From contig NZ_CP078088.1 in assembly GCF_022701175.1 (NCBI RefSeq), positions 1,550,001-1,614,000 of the forward strand: a stretch of 64,000 nt of DNA, given 5' to 3'. The notes under the pieces were generated by a model, which was given only the letters and a program-made list of their open reading frames with translations, was not told the origin of the DNA and made no database searches. This document shows, piece by piece, positions 27,510 to 38,327 of the stretch. Position 1 is the stretch's first letter. The number at the start of each line of letters is the position of its first letter. This DNA comes from Allobaculum sp. Allo2 (lineage in GTDB: Bacteria > Bacillota_I > Bacilli_A > Erysipelotrichales > Erysipelotrichaceae). Position numbers and translations under genes: made by a program.

Positions 27510-29907
27510 ATGTACGATCATCAGTCCATTGAGAAAAAGTGGCAGAAGTACTGGGCGGATCATAAAACGTTCAAAACCGATACGTCCGATTTCTCCAAAC
27601 CAAAATACTATGTACTCGACATGTTCCCGTATCCATCTGGAAACGGACTCCATGTCGGACACCCGGAAGGCTATACTGCCACGGATATCATCGCCCGCAA
27701 AAAACGCATGGAAGGTTATAACGTTCTCCATCCGATGGGCTTTGACTCCTTTGGTCTGCCAGCTGAGCAGTACGCCATTCAGACCGGCCATCACCCTTCG
27801 GAATTCACAAAGCAGAATATTGATCATTTCCGCGATCAGATTCAGTCTCTCGGCTTCTCCTACGACTGGGACCGCGAAATTGCGACCAGCGATCCGGAGT
27901 ACTACAAGTGGACCCAGTGGATATTTACCAAGCTCTATGAAAAAGGTCTGGCTTACATCGATGAGATTCCCGTTAACTGGTGCCCAGAACTCAAATGCGT
28001 CCTGGCAAACGAAGAAGTTATCGACGGCAAGAGCGAACGCGGCGGCTACCCGGTTATCCGCAAACCGATGCGTCAGTGGGTACTGCGTATTACCGAATAC
28101 GCAGACCGCCTGCTGGAAGATCTCGATCTCGTAGACTGGCCATCCTCCACAAAAGAAATGCAGAAAAACTGGATCGGTAAGTCTGCGGGTGCCAATGTCA
28201 TTTTCGATATTGACGGCCACGACAAGCAGTTCACCGTATTCACGACGCGCTGCGATACCCTCTTTGGCGCAACCTACTGTGTAATGGCTCCGGAACATCC
28301 TTTCGTTGACGAAATCACTACGCCGGAACAGAAAGAAGCGGTGGAAGCCTATAAAAGGAATGCGCTACCAAATCCGATCTGCAGAGAACGGATTTGAACA
28401 AAGATAAAACCGGCGTCTTCACCGGCGCCTATGCGATCAACCCGGTCAATGGAAAGAAAGTACCAATCTGGATTTCCGACTATGTACTCGCTTCCTATGG
28501 AACCGGCGCCATTATGGCCGTACCGGCTCATGACACCCGCGACTATGAATTCGCCAAAAATTCGGTCTGCCCATTATTCCGGTCATCGAAGGCGGCGACA
28601 TTGAAAAAGAAGCCTGGACGGAAGACGGGATGCATATCAATTCCGAATGGCTTAATGGCTTAGGCAAGAAGGAAGCCATCGGCAAGATGATCGAGTGGCT
28701 GGAAGCCCATCACGCAGGAAATGCCAAGACAACGTACAAACTGCGTGACTGGCTCTTTTCGAGACAGCGCTACTGGGGCGAGCCGATTCCAATCGTTCAT
28801 ATGGAAGACGGCACCGAACGCACCATTGATGTGGAAGAACTCCCGCTCGAACTCCCGGCAACGGACAATTTCCAGCCGGCGGATAACGGTGAATCGCCGC
28901 TGGCCAACTGCACCGACTGGCTCAATGTGGAAATTGACGGCGTAAAGGGAACACGCGAAACGAATACGATGCCGCAGTGGGCCGGCTCCTGCTGGTACTA
29001 CATGCGCTACATCGATCCGCATAACGACAAGGCGATTGCCGACCCGAAACTGCTTGAGCACTGGCTCCCGGTTGATCTGTACGTCGGCGGTGCGGAACAT
29101 GCGGTTCTGCATCTGCTCTATGCACGTTTCTGGCACAAAGTGCTCTACGATCTGGGCGTAGTCCCGACAAAGGAACCGTTCCAGAAACTGTTCCATCAGG
29201 GCATGATTCTGGGAAGCAACGGCGAAAAGATGTCGAAATCCCGCGGCAACGTCGTAAACCCGGATGAAATCGTCGCCAGCCATGGTGCTGATGCACTGCG
29301 CGTTTACGAAATGTTCATGGGACCGCTCGAAGCGGGTCTGCCCTGGTCGACGACGGGTCTGGACGGTACCCGCAAGTGGCTCGAACGCGTTAACCGCGCT
29401 TTCACCGAAGCTCTGGAAATTACCGATGAAAACGATGGAAACCTCGACAAAGTCTATAACCAGACGGTGAAGAAAGTTTCCAAGGATATCGATACCCTTA
29501 ACTTCAACACCGCCATTTCGCAGATGATGATCTTCATCAACGAAGCGTACAAGAACAAGAAGATTTACCGCCCGTACGCGTTAGGCTTTGTGAAGATGAT
29601 TTCAACGTTCGCACCGCATCTGGGCGAAGAGCTCTGGCACACGCTGACCGGAAGCAATGAGTCCATCGCCTACGAACCCTGGCCGACCTGGGACGAATCC
29701 AAGCTTGTGGAAGATGTCGTAACCGTCATCGTTCAGGTCAACGGCAAAGTCCGCGGCAAATTCGAAATGCCGGCCGGCAGCAACGAAGAAGCCCTCAAGG
29801 AAAAAGCGCTCGAACAGCCGTCTGTCATCAAATTTACCGAAGGCCACGAAATCAAGAAGATCATTGTGGTCAAAGGCAAAGTGGTTAACATCGTAGTCGC
29901 AAAGTAA
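27510..29907 (+). CDS. leuS: Leucyl-tRNA synthetase
   Basis: Class I synthetase that charges tRNA-Leu. The start ATG 27510 follows GAAAGGAAATCAGT. The HIGH motif is [12 protein letters not shown]. The CP1 editing domain includes [13 protein letters not shown]. The zinc/leucine-specific region is present, the KMSKS motif is exact in [11 protein letters not shown], and the C-terminal part ends [15 protein letters not shown]. Two frame losses break it: AAAA at 28353-28356 (should give [11 protein letters not shown]) and AAAAA at 28556-28560 (should give [17 protein letters not shown]). With both repaired the length is about 800 residues, normal. Loss of leuS would be lethal, so these breaks are most likely sequence errors. 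Confidence 0.95.
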
Positions 29908-29950
29908 GAGCGGTGAGAACGAGTACCATTCAGATTTCAAATCCCATTAC

Positions 29951-29983
29951 AAGAGCATGGTACAGAACATCCGTGCTCTTTTT
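29951..29983 (+). terminator. Terminator after leuS
   Basis: AAGAGCA and TGCTCTT form a stem with a 17-base loop, followed by TTTTT. Confidence 0.75.
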
Positions 29984-30250
29984 ACCGAAAGGAAAAGCTT
30001 CAGCTCCCCAACAGAAAATTCAGGTATCGAAACAAGGTGGAGAACGGCTCGCAGAACGATCCGACAGACGGCCGATCCTGAAAGAATGGTTCTAATTGCT
30101 GCGGAGAATAGGGCTCTGTAAACCCGCTTTCGAAGGTGTTCACGCCGAAATTCTGCAGGCTCGCAAAGCGAGAGCCGAGTACAGCATGTCATCCGGCGCT
30201 TTTTAAACCTGGATCAAAAACTTCTCAAATTTCAAAATAACAGAACGGAA

Positions 30251-30284
30251 AAGGGGACGGATCGTGAAGATCCGTCCCCTTCGT
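30251..30284. terminator. Strong terminator hairpin for the GH36-like gene
   Basis: AAGGGGACGGATC and GATCCGTCCCCTT are perfectly paired with a 6-base loop. On the minus strand the stem is followed by TTTCCGTT and lies 84 bases after the large gene's stop. 29984-30250 holds no recognisable gene. Confidence 0.85.
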
Positions 30285-30367
30285 TTTGCTTGAAAGGAAA
30301 CTGTAAAACTTTTTCGCCTGTCGGATAACCGAAAGGCTGGGCAATATGATTTGGGCTTAAATAAAAC

Positions 30368-33300
30368 TTATTTCAGGCTGGAAAGCTTGCCGGCTTCGGG
30401 TTTCAGTCGCATAGCCAGGTCAGCCTTGGCCAGATCGCGGGCAGTCTGATCGATCTGAGCCTGACTTTCAGCCTTATCGAGCAGAGCTTTGGCGGCAGTG
30501 AGTTTTGTTCCAAAGTCTGTCTTAGCATTGCCATCCTTGTAGGAAGCAAGGCCTGTGTTAACGGTCTCGGCATGGCGGATTGCTTCACGAAGGAGGTCGT
30601 AGTTGTATTCAATCGGTTCGACTTCTTCGAGTGCAGCATAGGCATCGAGAAGAGCCTCAGCAGCATTGGCCACTGCCGTTGCATCTTCACCGCTCATGCG
30701 TGCAGCCTGTGCATCGACGTAAGCAGCACGGAAGGCTGCCCAGGCTTCATCGGAGCCTTTCTGTTCGCCTTCATACGTGGTTTTGGTCGTATTGAGTGCG
30801 TTGATAACTGCGGTGGCATCTACGAGGTTATTTGCAGCTTCGAGAGCTTCTGCTTTCAGAGCGTCCCATGCCTGCGCGCGAATGGATTCGGTGGCGTTCA
30901 CCTTGTCCATTACCTTCTGATAGGCTTCCGCCGTATCGATTGTCATGTTTGTAACATCCAGATCTTTGATGGAGTTCAGAGCTGCCTTTGCAGCTGTGAG
31001 AGCATCGCCGGTCAGAATGTCATTTGGACCTTCTGCATACAGTTCTTCGGCTGCTGCAAAATCGCGGTCGTTGATGGTGGAGAGACAGGTGAGCTTGAAT
31101 CCGTTGATGGAAACCGGATTGCCTTCGTCATCAGTTACATCGACTTTCTGCAGATCGGTTGTGGAAGTGAAGGTTCCGTTGATTGTCTTGACAACAGCGC
31201 CATTGGCGTCGAGCAGTTCCAGCTTATAGTCCTTGATCGAACCGTTGACGTTGCCGCGGCCCTTGTAATCGATCTTGTTTACAGACAGTGTCTTTCCAAA
31301 ATCAACTTTGATCCAGTGCGGATTATCATCCGTGCACTTGTCGCTGCCGCTGTAGTTTGTGTGCCAGCGATCGTTAGGATTGTCGTTGATGGCAGCCATC
31401 GCGCCGCTGTCGCCGTTCGATGTTCCGGAAGCTTCAGAGCAGGCGGAAGCACTCCAGCCATTACGGCTGTAAACCTGCGAGGACAGTTCTTCCGGATCGG
31501 CCGGTGCTTCGTCTTCGATTTCAGAAAGCGGTTTGGCAGCGTTGGAAATGCGGATGTTGCCGATCTTGCCGCTGAAGCCGGCATCGGCCATCGTGTAGTC
31601 TCCGCCAGTGAGCGAAAGACCGATGAGAGCCTTGTCGTAAAGGGAAGCGTACAGCGTGCCGTCGATGTAAATCTTCAGCATGCCGTTCGCGGTTTTGGAA
31701 GCGGTGATGCGATGGTTCTTTCCATCGTTGATTTTGCCTTCGTCTACCGTATGCGTTTCGTGTTCTACGTATTCATCGGTACCGAATTTGCCGGTGTCTT
31801 TGGAATCGACGTAGGTACGCTGATCCAGCGAACTGAGGGTATGGCTTCCGACTTTGAAGTTCAGATAGCCGTTTTCATCAATGGAAAGGGCTACGTCGCT
31901 GCCGGAGTTAAACAGCGCTTTGGACATCGCGGTCGTATTGAGATCCATAACGATCGAGAAATCCTGCGTTCCGGACAGCGTATTGGAATCGCTGAGGGAA
32001 ACTTTGGAAGTCGGCTGCGTGAAGTAGGTATCCAGGTCTGCATCGTAGGACTTGCTCAGGGATTCGGGAAGAACGCCCTTGTTTGTCGTATCGAGAATCA
32101 GACCGTTGCGGTATACAGGAACGTTGAGTTTGATCGTTCTTTCCACACCGGAAGCATCTTTTTCGGTGATTTCCACCTCAGGGTTCGTAAGGCTGCCGAT
32201 GGAGAAGGGGATCGATACAGTGCGGTAGTCGTCATGGAGTTTGAAGTCAGTAATTTCCTTGCCGTCGACTTTGACGGATACAGGGGTAACGCGCTGATCA
32301 AATTTCACAGCGAGCGTGTTGTTGTCGGTATTCTTTGCGGATACCGCTTTTGGAGCAGATGGAGCTTTGGCACCGAAGTGGTAAATCACCATTTCGTTTG
32401 CCGGAACGGTTACGGTGATGGAATCGCCGTAGCTGTACGTTTCCGTGCTCGTGCCGGAAACGAACGGACGAACGCTGATGTAGGAAAGGTTTTTCACAGA
32501 GGCATCCACGCCGGCCTGTGCATCCAGTTTGAGTGTATACGTCTGTTCGGAAGAAGTCGGGTTGACAACAGAAACGATGCCTTCCTGACCTTTCCATGCG
32601 GAATACCCGTAAACCTGAGCATTGCCCGGAACGCCGCCATGCAGACGGGAAGTTTTCAGAACATCCTGATTGGTTTCCATCCAGTCCAGGACGTCCATGG
32701 TAATTTCGTATTTTTCTTCATTCACGATCGATGGAGAATAGTAAAGTTCCCAGAACAGAGTACCGCGCATGGCGTTGGCAAACATGTACTGGCGGAAGTC
32801 CGCATCGGTCGCATTCGAACCTTTACCCTGGTTGTTGACCTGGCCGTGGTTGTCGGAAACGCCGTAAATCGGTTCGTGGTTGTAGAAGTGGTTCTGCGGG
32901 AACTGAACCTGGAACTTGTTGGCAAGGTTATAGTACACGTTGTCTCGGTAGTAAATCTTGCGGATATGGCGAGCAGCTGTACCAGCTACGTCATTGGTGT
33001 CATCGGAGTTCTGCAGCCATACGGTATTGACCCACTGCAGCATCCATGGGGACAGCTCGACAAAGCAGGTCGCGTTGATGAAGAGCGGTCTGCCCTGCGA
33101 AGCATTGAAGGCACGTACATTTTCAAACAGATCCGTCCAGTGTTCCCAGAGATCGGATGTGTAGTACATGTTGTTCGGTCCGCCGACCATGTGGTCATGT
33201 GCTGCGTTTGTGCAGTGACCGGTCGCAAAACCGTCCCACTTCCAGTATTCAACGCCATAGTCTTTCTGCCACATTTTAGCGAGACGTTCAAAGTTGTCGA

Positions 33301-35707
33301 CATACTTGTGGGAAGCGATACAGATATCGCCTTTGGAGTAGCCGGTGCCGGCTTCTTCAATAATGTGAGCAATGTTGCCTTCTGATCCATACCCGCCGCG
33401 CGGGCCGATCCAGATACCGAATGTGGACTGGAGCTTGTTGGCCAGAGAAGTAGACGTATAGAAATCGTTCGGGAACTTGTCGTTGATTTCCCAGAATCCG
33501 GTACGGTTTAGGTTGTTTCCGTATTCGGAGTTGAACTGGGTTTCGTTATACGCATAGGAGTTCCAGCCGTCATCGACAACGTATGCATCGAGCGGTTCAA
33601 CGCCGTTGCGGGAAAGTCCGTCTTCCATACCAACGAAGGATTTTTCAATACTTGCATCGGTGATGTTTTTCATGTTGTCGTACCAGGAGTTGTACTGCTT
33701 GCGGAATACGGTCGGCGTTGCGATGTCTTCAATGTAGTTGAAGAAGTCGGTCTTCACTTCATTGACTGTCGTTCCGCGGGCTGCACCGATGACGTTCTGC
33801 CAGGAGACAAACTTGTCATCCGTCGTCAGCATATTGTCTTCCTTCATTTTGGAGAAGGACTTGCCGGAGTAGTAGCGAACCTGCGTGGTTTTATCCGAAG
33901 GTCTGTATTCCGTTTCGGCTACCGGGAATTCGCTTCCCATAAACAGGCCGTCTACATAAATCGGCTGACCGAGCATGGAATCGTGCGCATCCAGACCGCC
34001 GTAGCCAAAGCCGCCGGCATTCGTCGGATGGGTCCAGATCGTATCGGCATCGTCATCCGGAATCACAAATGCATCCTGATCGATATAGCTAACGACCGCG
34101 GTATCCTTGCTGGATTTGATTTCCAGGAAGGAACGCATGTAATCCTTGCCGTCTTCGGCGACATAGATTTCATCGATATCGAACGTCGTTCCGCCAAAGT
34201 CGTACGGCTCATAGCTGATCGTCAGCTTGACGCCGTTTTCGGTATCTGCTTTTTCAGCTTTTTCGAACGTAAGATCGCTGGTTTTGATCGTTCCTTCCTT
34301 GCCGATCGCCTGCTCATCCAGGCTGCGGTATTCCGGACCCTGATAGGCGTCGGAGTACAGATTGACTTCGGCCATCGCAAATTCTTCGGCAGTACCCATA
34401 GCCATGCCGGTAAACTGCAGACGGATATGCTGGGTGGTTACAGCAGTATTAAGGTTGCAGTAAACGCGGTCGCCGACGTTATACAGGCTGTCAACCTGAT
34501 GGAGGTTATACGCAGCTTCGGTGAAGGCACCTTTGCCTGCGGATACCCAGTTCGTACCGTCTTCACTTGTGAAGACTTCGAATGCGCCGACGGTACCGTT
34601 TTTGCCGTCTACGGCATTGCCTGCACCGGGACGCTTATCAAGAGAGAAGGATTTGACGGTCTGTTCAGATCCAAGATTGAGGTCTACATTAATCGGGAAT
34701 CCATTGTGATTTCCCTGACCAGGACCGCCTTCATCCGGATAGGTTGAGAGATCGCCATCGATGATCGACTTAAAGGAGGCATCAGTAAAGGCTCCGTTAT
34801 TTTTCGGTGTGATCGAACCGGTCCAATCCGTGCGATCGAGAGCCTGTGTCGGAACGGTTACTTTCTGCGGAATTTTGTTTTCGAAGAAATTAATTTCGGA
34901 AGTTGTAAATTCCTGCTTGTCGGAATTCCATACGGTGGAAACCTGGCGAACCTTGAAATAGCGCGCTGTCTGCGGTGCGGTAAAGTTGAAGGCTACGCGA
35001 TCGCCAACGTTAAAGAGGCTGTCGACTTTGTGCAGATTATAATCATCTGCTGTAAATTCGCCTTCATCAAATTTTGTCCAGTTCTCTCCGTCATCGCTTT
35101 TGTACAGTTCGAATTTGCCCATCGAACCGTTTAGGCCATACGCCTCTTCTTGGAACCCTGGACGCTTGTCAACCGAGAAGGCAGAAACCGTTTTGGCTTC
35201 TTTCATATCGATTACCGCATCCCAGGGATTGCTGGCATTGTTGTAGTCATCCGGATTCGTACTGAGGTTGCCGTCAATCAGCTTACCGGCGTCTGAAGAA
35301 GTAAATCCGCCGCCGGAAGTATTGGTCAGGGATGCTGTCCAGCCAGTACGGTCCATTGCAGTAGCGTTTTCAACATCGAGCTTCTGAGGATTGGCGATAA
35401 TGTCTTCCTGAGCCGTATCCCCATACGTCTGTGCGGAAATGACAAAGTCCTCCGATCCAGCCCCTGGAGTCAGCGTGCGATCAATTTTATGGTTCACGAC
35501 GCCCGTCGTGGCCACTTTGCCGTCTGTAACCGAGAACGTACGGGAAATCTTGTTGTTACCGATACTCAGCTGGTTGTCTGAGATCATCGCATCAAAATCC
35601 GTACCATCGGATTCATTGGCCAGAACAACTGTGGAAGATCCTAATGAGCTCGCCCCAAGCGTCAGAGAAAGAAGGCTTCCCAGCAGCTTTCTGTGTTTTG
35701 AATTCAT
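30368..35707 (-). CDS. Secreted multidomain glycosidase, GH36/clan GH-D-like
   Basis: Very large secreted enzyme (1779 residues), probably an alpha-galactosidase or alpha-N-acetylgalactosaminidase acting on mucin or blood-group-type glycans. It has a signal peptide (MNSKHRKLLGSLLSLTLGAS, with a cleavage site near VLANES). Two tandem F5/8 C (CBM32-like) repeats are at about 120-290 and 295-470. The catalytic barrel is at about 480-1100, with LDAYVVDDGWNSY, FGIWIGPRGGYG and VEYWKWDGFATG, whose KWD Asp is the likely nucleophile. A LamG-like domain is at about 1240-1390, a further CBM32 (NGWSASACSEASG) at about 1400-1540, and helical FIVAR-type repeats close the protein. There is no LPxTG or other anchor. 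It is intact. The exact family and substrate are inferred. Confidence 0.75.
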   Translation of the reverse strand: MNSKHRKLLGSLLSLTLGASSLGSSTVVLANESDGTDFDAMISDNQLSIGNNKISRTFSVTDGKVATTGVVNHKIDRTLTPGAGSEDFVISAQTYGDTAQEDIIANPQKLDVENATAMDRTGWTASLTNTSGGGFTSSDAGKLIDGNLSTNPDDYNNASNPWDAVIDMKEAKTVSAFSVDKRPGFQEEAYGLNGSMGKFELYKSDDGENWTKFDEGEFTADDYNLHKVDSLFNVGDRVAFNFTAPQTARYFKVRQVSTVWNSDKQEFTTSEINFFENKIPQKVTVPTQALDRTDWTGSITPKNNGAFTDASFKSIIDGDLSTYPDEGGPGQGNHNGFPINVDLNLGSEQTVKSFSLDKRPGAGNAVDGKNGTVGAFEVFTSEDGTNWVSAGKGAFTEAAYNLHQVDSLYNVGDRVYCNLNTAVTTQHIRLQFTGMAMGTAEEFAMAEVNLYSDAYQGPEYRSLDEQAIGKEGTIKTSDLTFEKAEKADTENGVKLTISYEPYDFGGTTFDIDEIYVAEDGKDYMRSFLEIKSSKDTAVVSYIDQDAFVIPDDDADTIWTHPTNAGGFGYGGLDAHDSMLGQPIYVDGLFMGSEFPVAETEYRPSDKTTQVRYYSGKSFSKMKEDNMLTTDDKFVSWQNVIGAARGTTVNEVKTDFFNYIEDIATPTVFRKQYNSWYDNMKNITDASIEKSFVGMEDGLSRNGVEPLDAYVVDDGWNSYAYNETQFNSEYGNNLNRTGFWEINDKFPNDFYTSTSLANKLQSTFGIWIGPRGGYGSEGNIAHIIEEAGTGYSKGDICIASHKYVDNFERLAKMWQKDYGVEYWKWDGFATGHCTNAAHDHMVGGPNNMYYTSDLWEHWTDLFENVRAFNASQGRPLFINATCFVELSPWMLQWVNTVWLQNSDDTNDVAGTAARHIRKIYYRDNVYYNLANKFQVQFPQNHFYNHEPIYGVSDNHGQVNNQGKGSNATDADFRQYMFANAMRGTLFWELYYSPSIVNEEKYEITMDVLDWMETNQDVLKTSRLHGGVPGNAQVYGYSAWKGQEGIVSVVNPTSSEQTYTLKLDAQAGVDASVKNLSYISVRPFVSGTSTETYSYGDSITVTVPANEMVIYHFGAKAPSAPKAVSAKNTDNNTLAVKFDQRVTPVSVKVDGKEITDFKLHDDYRTVSIPFSIGSLTNPEVEITEKDASGVERTIKLNVPVYRNGLILDTTNKGVLPESLSKSYDADLDTYFTQPTSKVSLSDSNTLSGTQDFSIVMDLNTTAMSKALFNSGSDVALSIDENGYLNFKVGSHTLSSLDQRTYVDSKDTGKFGTDEYVEHETHTVDEGKINDGKNHRITASKTANGMLKIYIDGTLYASLYDKALIGLSLTGGDYTMADAGFSGKIGNIRISNAAKPLSEIEDEAPADPEELSSQVYSRNGWSASACSEASGTSNGDSGAMAAINDNPNDRWHTNYSGSDKCTDDNPHWIKVDFGKTLSVNKIDYKGRGNVNGSIKDYKLELLDANGAVVKTINGTFTSTTDLQKVDVTDDEGNPVSINGFKLTCLSTINDRDFAAAEELYAEGPNDILTGDALTAAKAALNSIKDLDVTNMTIDTAEAYQKVMDKVNATESIRAQAWDALKAEALEAANNLVDATAVINALNTTKTTYEGEQKGSDEAWAAFRAAYVDAQAARMSGEDATAVANAAEALLDAYAALEEVEPIEYNYDLLREAIRHAETVNTGLASYKDGNAKTDFGTKLTAAKALLDKAESQAQIDQTARDLAKADLAMRLKPEAGKLSSLK

Positions 35708-36254
35708 GCTTATTCCTTTCTATTTCATCTTGTACATAGTGAAGAATGAAACATTTTGTTTCCTGAATCCACCCCGCAAAGGGAATGCCCGATTTTCCGT
35801 TCTGAAAGCGAATTCATTCACTAAAATGTTAAGTTATGCCGCATTATTAGTCAAAAACATAAAGTGCTTTTTGCAAATCCGCCGTTTTTCTGGATATGTC
35901 AAATTGAGTAATTTTCAACGAAACCACAAAAAAGCAGCACCTGCAAAGAAGGTTAAAACGCAAGTGAAAAATACAGGAAAATCCAGCCCCTTCCCTGGAC
36001 GTGTCCGACCTGCCTTTCGCAGAGCCCAGTGCTTCTGAAGTCCTTTTCTGCGGCGGTACACTAAGAAAAACGCCAGGTAAAATTTTCTAATCCGGGCGCA
36101 ATGTTCGACAAAGCGATCCGGTTTTGCCGGCTGGAAAGCAAAAAGGCGAAGCCTTTCGTCTTTAAAAGCTTCGCAATTTGGCGAGATACACCTTTGGCTG
36201 TAGAAATTTAAAAAAGTCGTGTTACAATGTCGAAACAAAACAAACATTCGAAAA
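35708..36254. other. Upstream region of the large glycosidase, no gene seen
   Basis: 547 bases separate the divergent glycosidase and tyrS units. It should hold both promoters. Candidate TTGTACA and TACAATG elements are present (for example 36219-36230, TGTTACAATG), but no clear operator was found. Confidence 0.4.
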
Positions 36255-36455
36255 GCTGAGATAAGAAAGAGTACACAGAGCCGGATTTCCAAGAGAGCTG
36301 TCGTTGGGTGCGAGACAGTAAAGACGTCTGTGGAATACACCTTGGAGCTGCCTTTATGGCCGTGAACCTGCGTTAAAGGCGAGTGCATCAAATAGAAGTT
36401 TGATGAATTAAGGTGGTACCGCGCATTGTCGTCCTTGACAGTGCGCGTTTTTATT
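36255..36455 (+). promoter_or_regulatory. T-box leader with a Tyr specifier
   Basis: The Stem I distal region AAGAGAGCTGTCGTTGGGTGCG is followed by GGAATACACC with TAC (Tyr) at 36336-36338. The T-box TAAGGTGGTACCGCG (36409-36423) precedes the terminator GCGCATTGTC...GACAGTGCGC with TTTTTATTTT. It regulates tyrS by tRNA-Tyr charging. Confidence 0.9.
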
Positions 36456-36493
36456 TTCGGTTTGTTTTGATACTTGAATTATGGAGGATGGAT

Positions 36494-37732
36494 ATGAAAT
36501 TTTTGATGAGCTCAAATGGCGCGGCCTGGTGAACGATGTCACTTCTCCCGATCTGGAAGAGGAAATCAACAACGACGAGCTGACCTTCTATATTGGAACC
36601 GACCCAACGGCGGATTCCCTGCACATCGGCCATTACAGTTCGCTGTTGATGGCCAAACGTCTCGAACAGCACGGACATCATCCGATCATGCTCGTCGGCG
36701 GTGCGACCGGCTTTATCGGCGACCCGAAAGCAACCGGCGAAAGAAGCATGCTGACACCGGAAGTTCTCGATCACAACTTCCACGCGCTACACGCCCAGAT
36801 TTCCAGATTATGGGGCTTTCCGATGGTCAACAACCTCGACTGGACCAAGGATCTTTCGATCATCGACTTCCTGCGCGACTACGGAAAACACTTCAACGTC
36901 AACTACATGATCAATAAGGAAACGGTAAAGAAGCGTCTGGATACCGGTATTTCCTACACGGAATTTTCCTACATGATCCTGCAGTCGCTCGACTTCCTGC
37001 ATCTGTTTGAAGAATACAACTGCCGTCTGCAGATCGGCGGACAGGATCAGTGGGGAAACATCACTTCCGGTCTGGAACTGATCCGCAAGAAAAAGGATCC
37101 GACACCAAAGTCTTCGGTCTGACCATGCCGCTGATTACCAAAGCGGACGGTACAAAATTCGGCAAGAGCGAAACGGGAACCGTATGGCTCGACGCGGACA
37201 AAACCAGCCCGTACCAGCTGTACCAGTTTCTGCTGAACACGGAAGATGCCAAGGTGATCGAATACCTCAAGAAACTGACGTTCCTGAGCGTGGAAGAGAT
37301 CATGGCTCTGGAAAAAGAAGTGGAAGAAAATCCTGGCCGCCGTGCAGCCAGAAAAAGCTGGCGGAAGAAGTCGTTCGCGACCTTCACGGGGAAGAAGCAC
37401 TCGAAGGCGCTCTGAAAATCACAAATGCGCTCTTTGGCGGATCGCTTGAAGAACTGACCGAAGCACAGCGGCGAGAACTCGTAAACACCATGGAGAAAAC
37501 ACCGGCAGCTGCAGGCAAGCTCGAAGACGTTCTGATTGCCGCAAAAGCTGCTTCTTCCAAGCGCGAAGCCCGCGAATTCATCAAGGGCAACGCGGTTTCG
37601 GTAAACGGACAGAAAGTCAACGACCCGAACATGCCGATCGATCTGAACAGCACCTACGTCGATAATGTGGTTCTGATCAAGCGCGGTAAAAAGAAAAACT
37701 ACGCGATTGAACTGACCGAAGCGGCGGAATAA
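36494..37732 (+). CDS. tyrS: Tyrosyl-tRNA synthetase
   Basis: Class I synthetase (TyrS type) charging tRNA-Tyr. It has the HIGH motif HIGHYSSLLMAK, the tyrosine-pocket region LQIGGQDQWGNI, the KMSKS equivalent KFGKSE, and a C-terminal S4 RNA-binding domain (EAREFIKGNAVSVNGQKVND). Three lost bases break the frame: near 36497 (restoring MKIFDELKWRGLVND after GGAGGATGGAT), near 37090 (RKKKGSDTKVFGLTMP) and near 37347 (RRAAQKKLAEEVV). The corrected length is about 414 residues, normal. The alternative in-frame ATG 36481 has no ribosome-binding site. Confidence 0.93.
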
Positions 37733-37786
37733 GTCCGAGCTTCTGACAGCCCTTAAAGGGCAGATTCAATTCATTAGAAAAACCAG

Positions 37787-37827
37787 AAAGGATTTTCGAG
37801 TGGCCAGCACTTTGAAAATCCTTTTTC
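37787..37827 (+). terminator. Terminator after tyrS
   Basis: AAAGGATTTTC and GAAAATCCTTTTTC form a stem ending in T's, 54 bases after the tyrS stop. Confidence 0.75.
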
Positions 37828-38327
37828 GTTTTTCTGCGAAGAAATCGAAATGGACAGACTGAACAAAAGCAGGCTTATCAAAAACGGAGCGTCAGCGCAA
37901 TTCATTCTGGAAAGCATCTGCACCCAGCGCAGGAAGCGGCATTCCAAATATTTGCCTTTCCATATATTTGTAGATATTTATGAGTATCGATCTTTATTTG
38001 TCAGATCGTTTCGGAAAGAAATGTCTAGGGCGTTACGTTCGTTTTTGATTTCAGAGGAGTGTAATGCGTCACGGGATTCCACTCCTGTTCTGTTTATTCA
38101 GGGCTCTCGAAGACAGACGTCCTTTTCCAAAAACGGTGTGAAAAACGCCCAAAACGATTCGCGAAAATTCTTTCGGTCATCTTCGTGGATATTCTGAATC
38201 TCCTGTTGCAGGATTTGAATCCGGTCACACTTTTTCTCTTTCCGTCAGACAGGTAAGAAAGATATGCGGGTGACAAAGGAAAATGGTCTGTCAGAACAAT
38301 CGAATTCTGACATCAGGAGATATAGAC
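37828..38327. other. 500 bases without a recognisable gene
   Basis: This lies between the tyrS terminator and the lactate-type dehydrogenase. Short frames show no family features. It presumably includes the dehydrogenase promoter, not identified. Confidence 0.35.

Noticed and set aside
27510-29907. Programmed or transcriptional frameshifting to explain leuS, tyrS and ileS breaks
   Set aside because: Breaks occur at many kinds of run (A, T, G and C, some only 2-3 bases long) and always in one direction, without slippery heptamers or stimulatory hairpins. Sequencing loss explains all of them more simply.
30572-33385. A 937-codon open frame on the plus strand opposite the large glycosidase gene
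   Set aside because: It has no start context, no family features and a Val/Phe/Arg/Gly-rich composition typical of the reverse complement of a biased gene. The minus-strand protein is clearly real, so this is a mirror of its codon use. Similar antisense frames opposite leuS, GH89 and ileS were rejected for the same reason.
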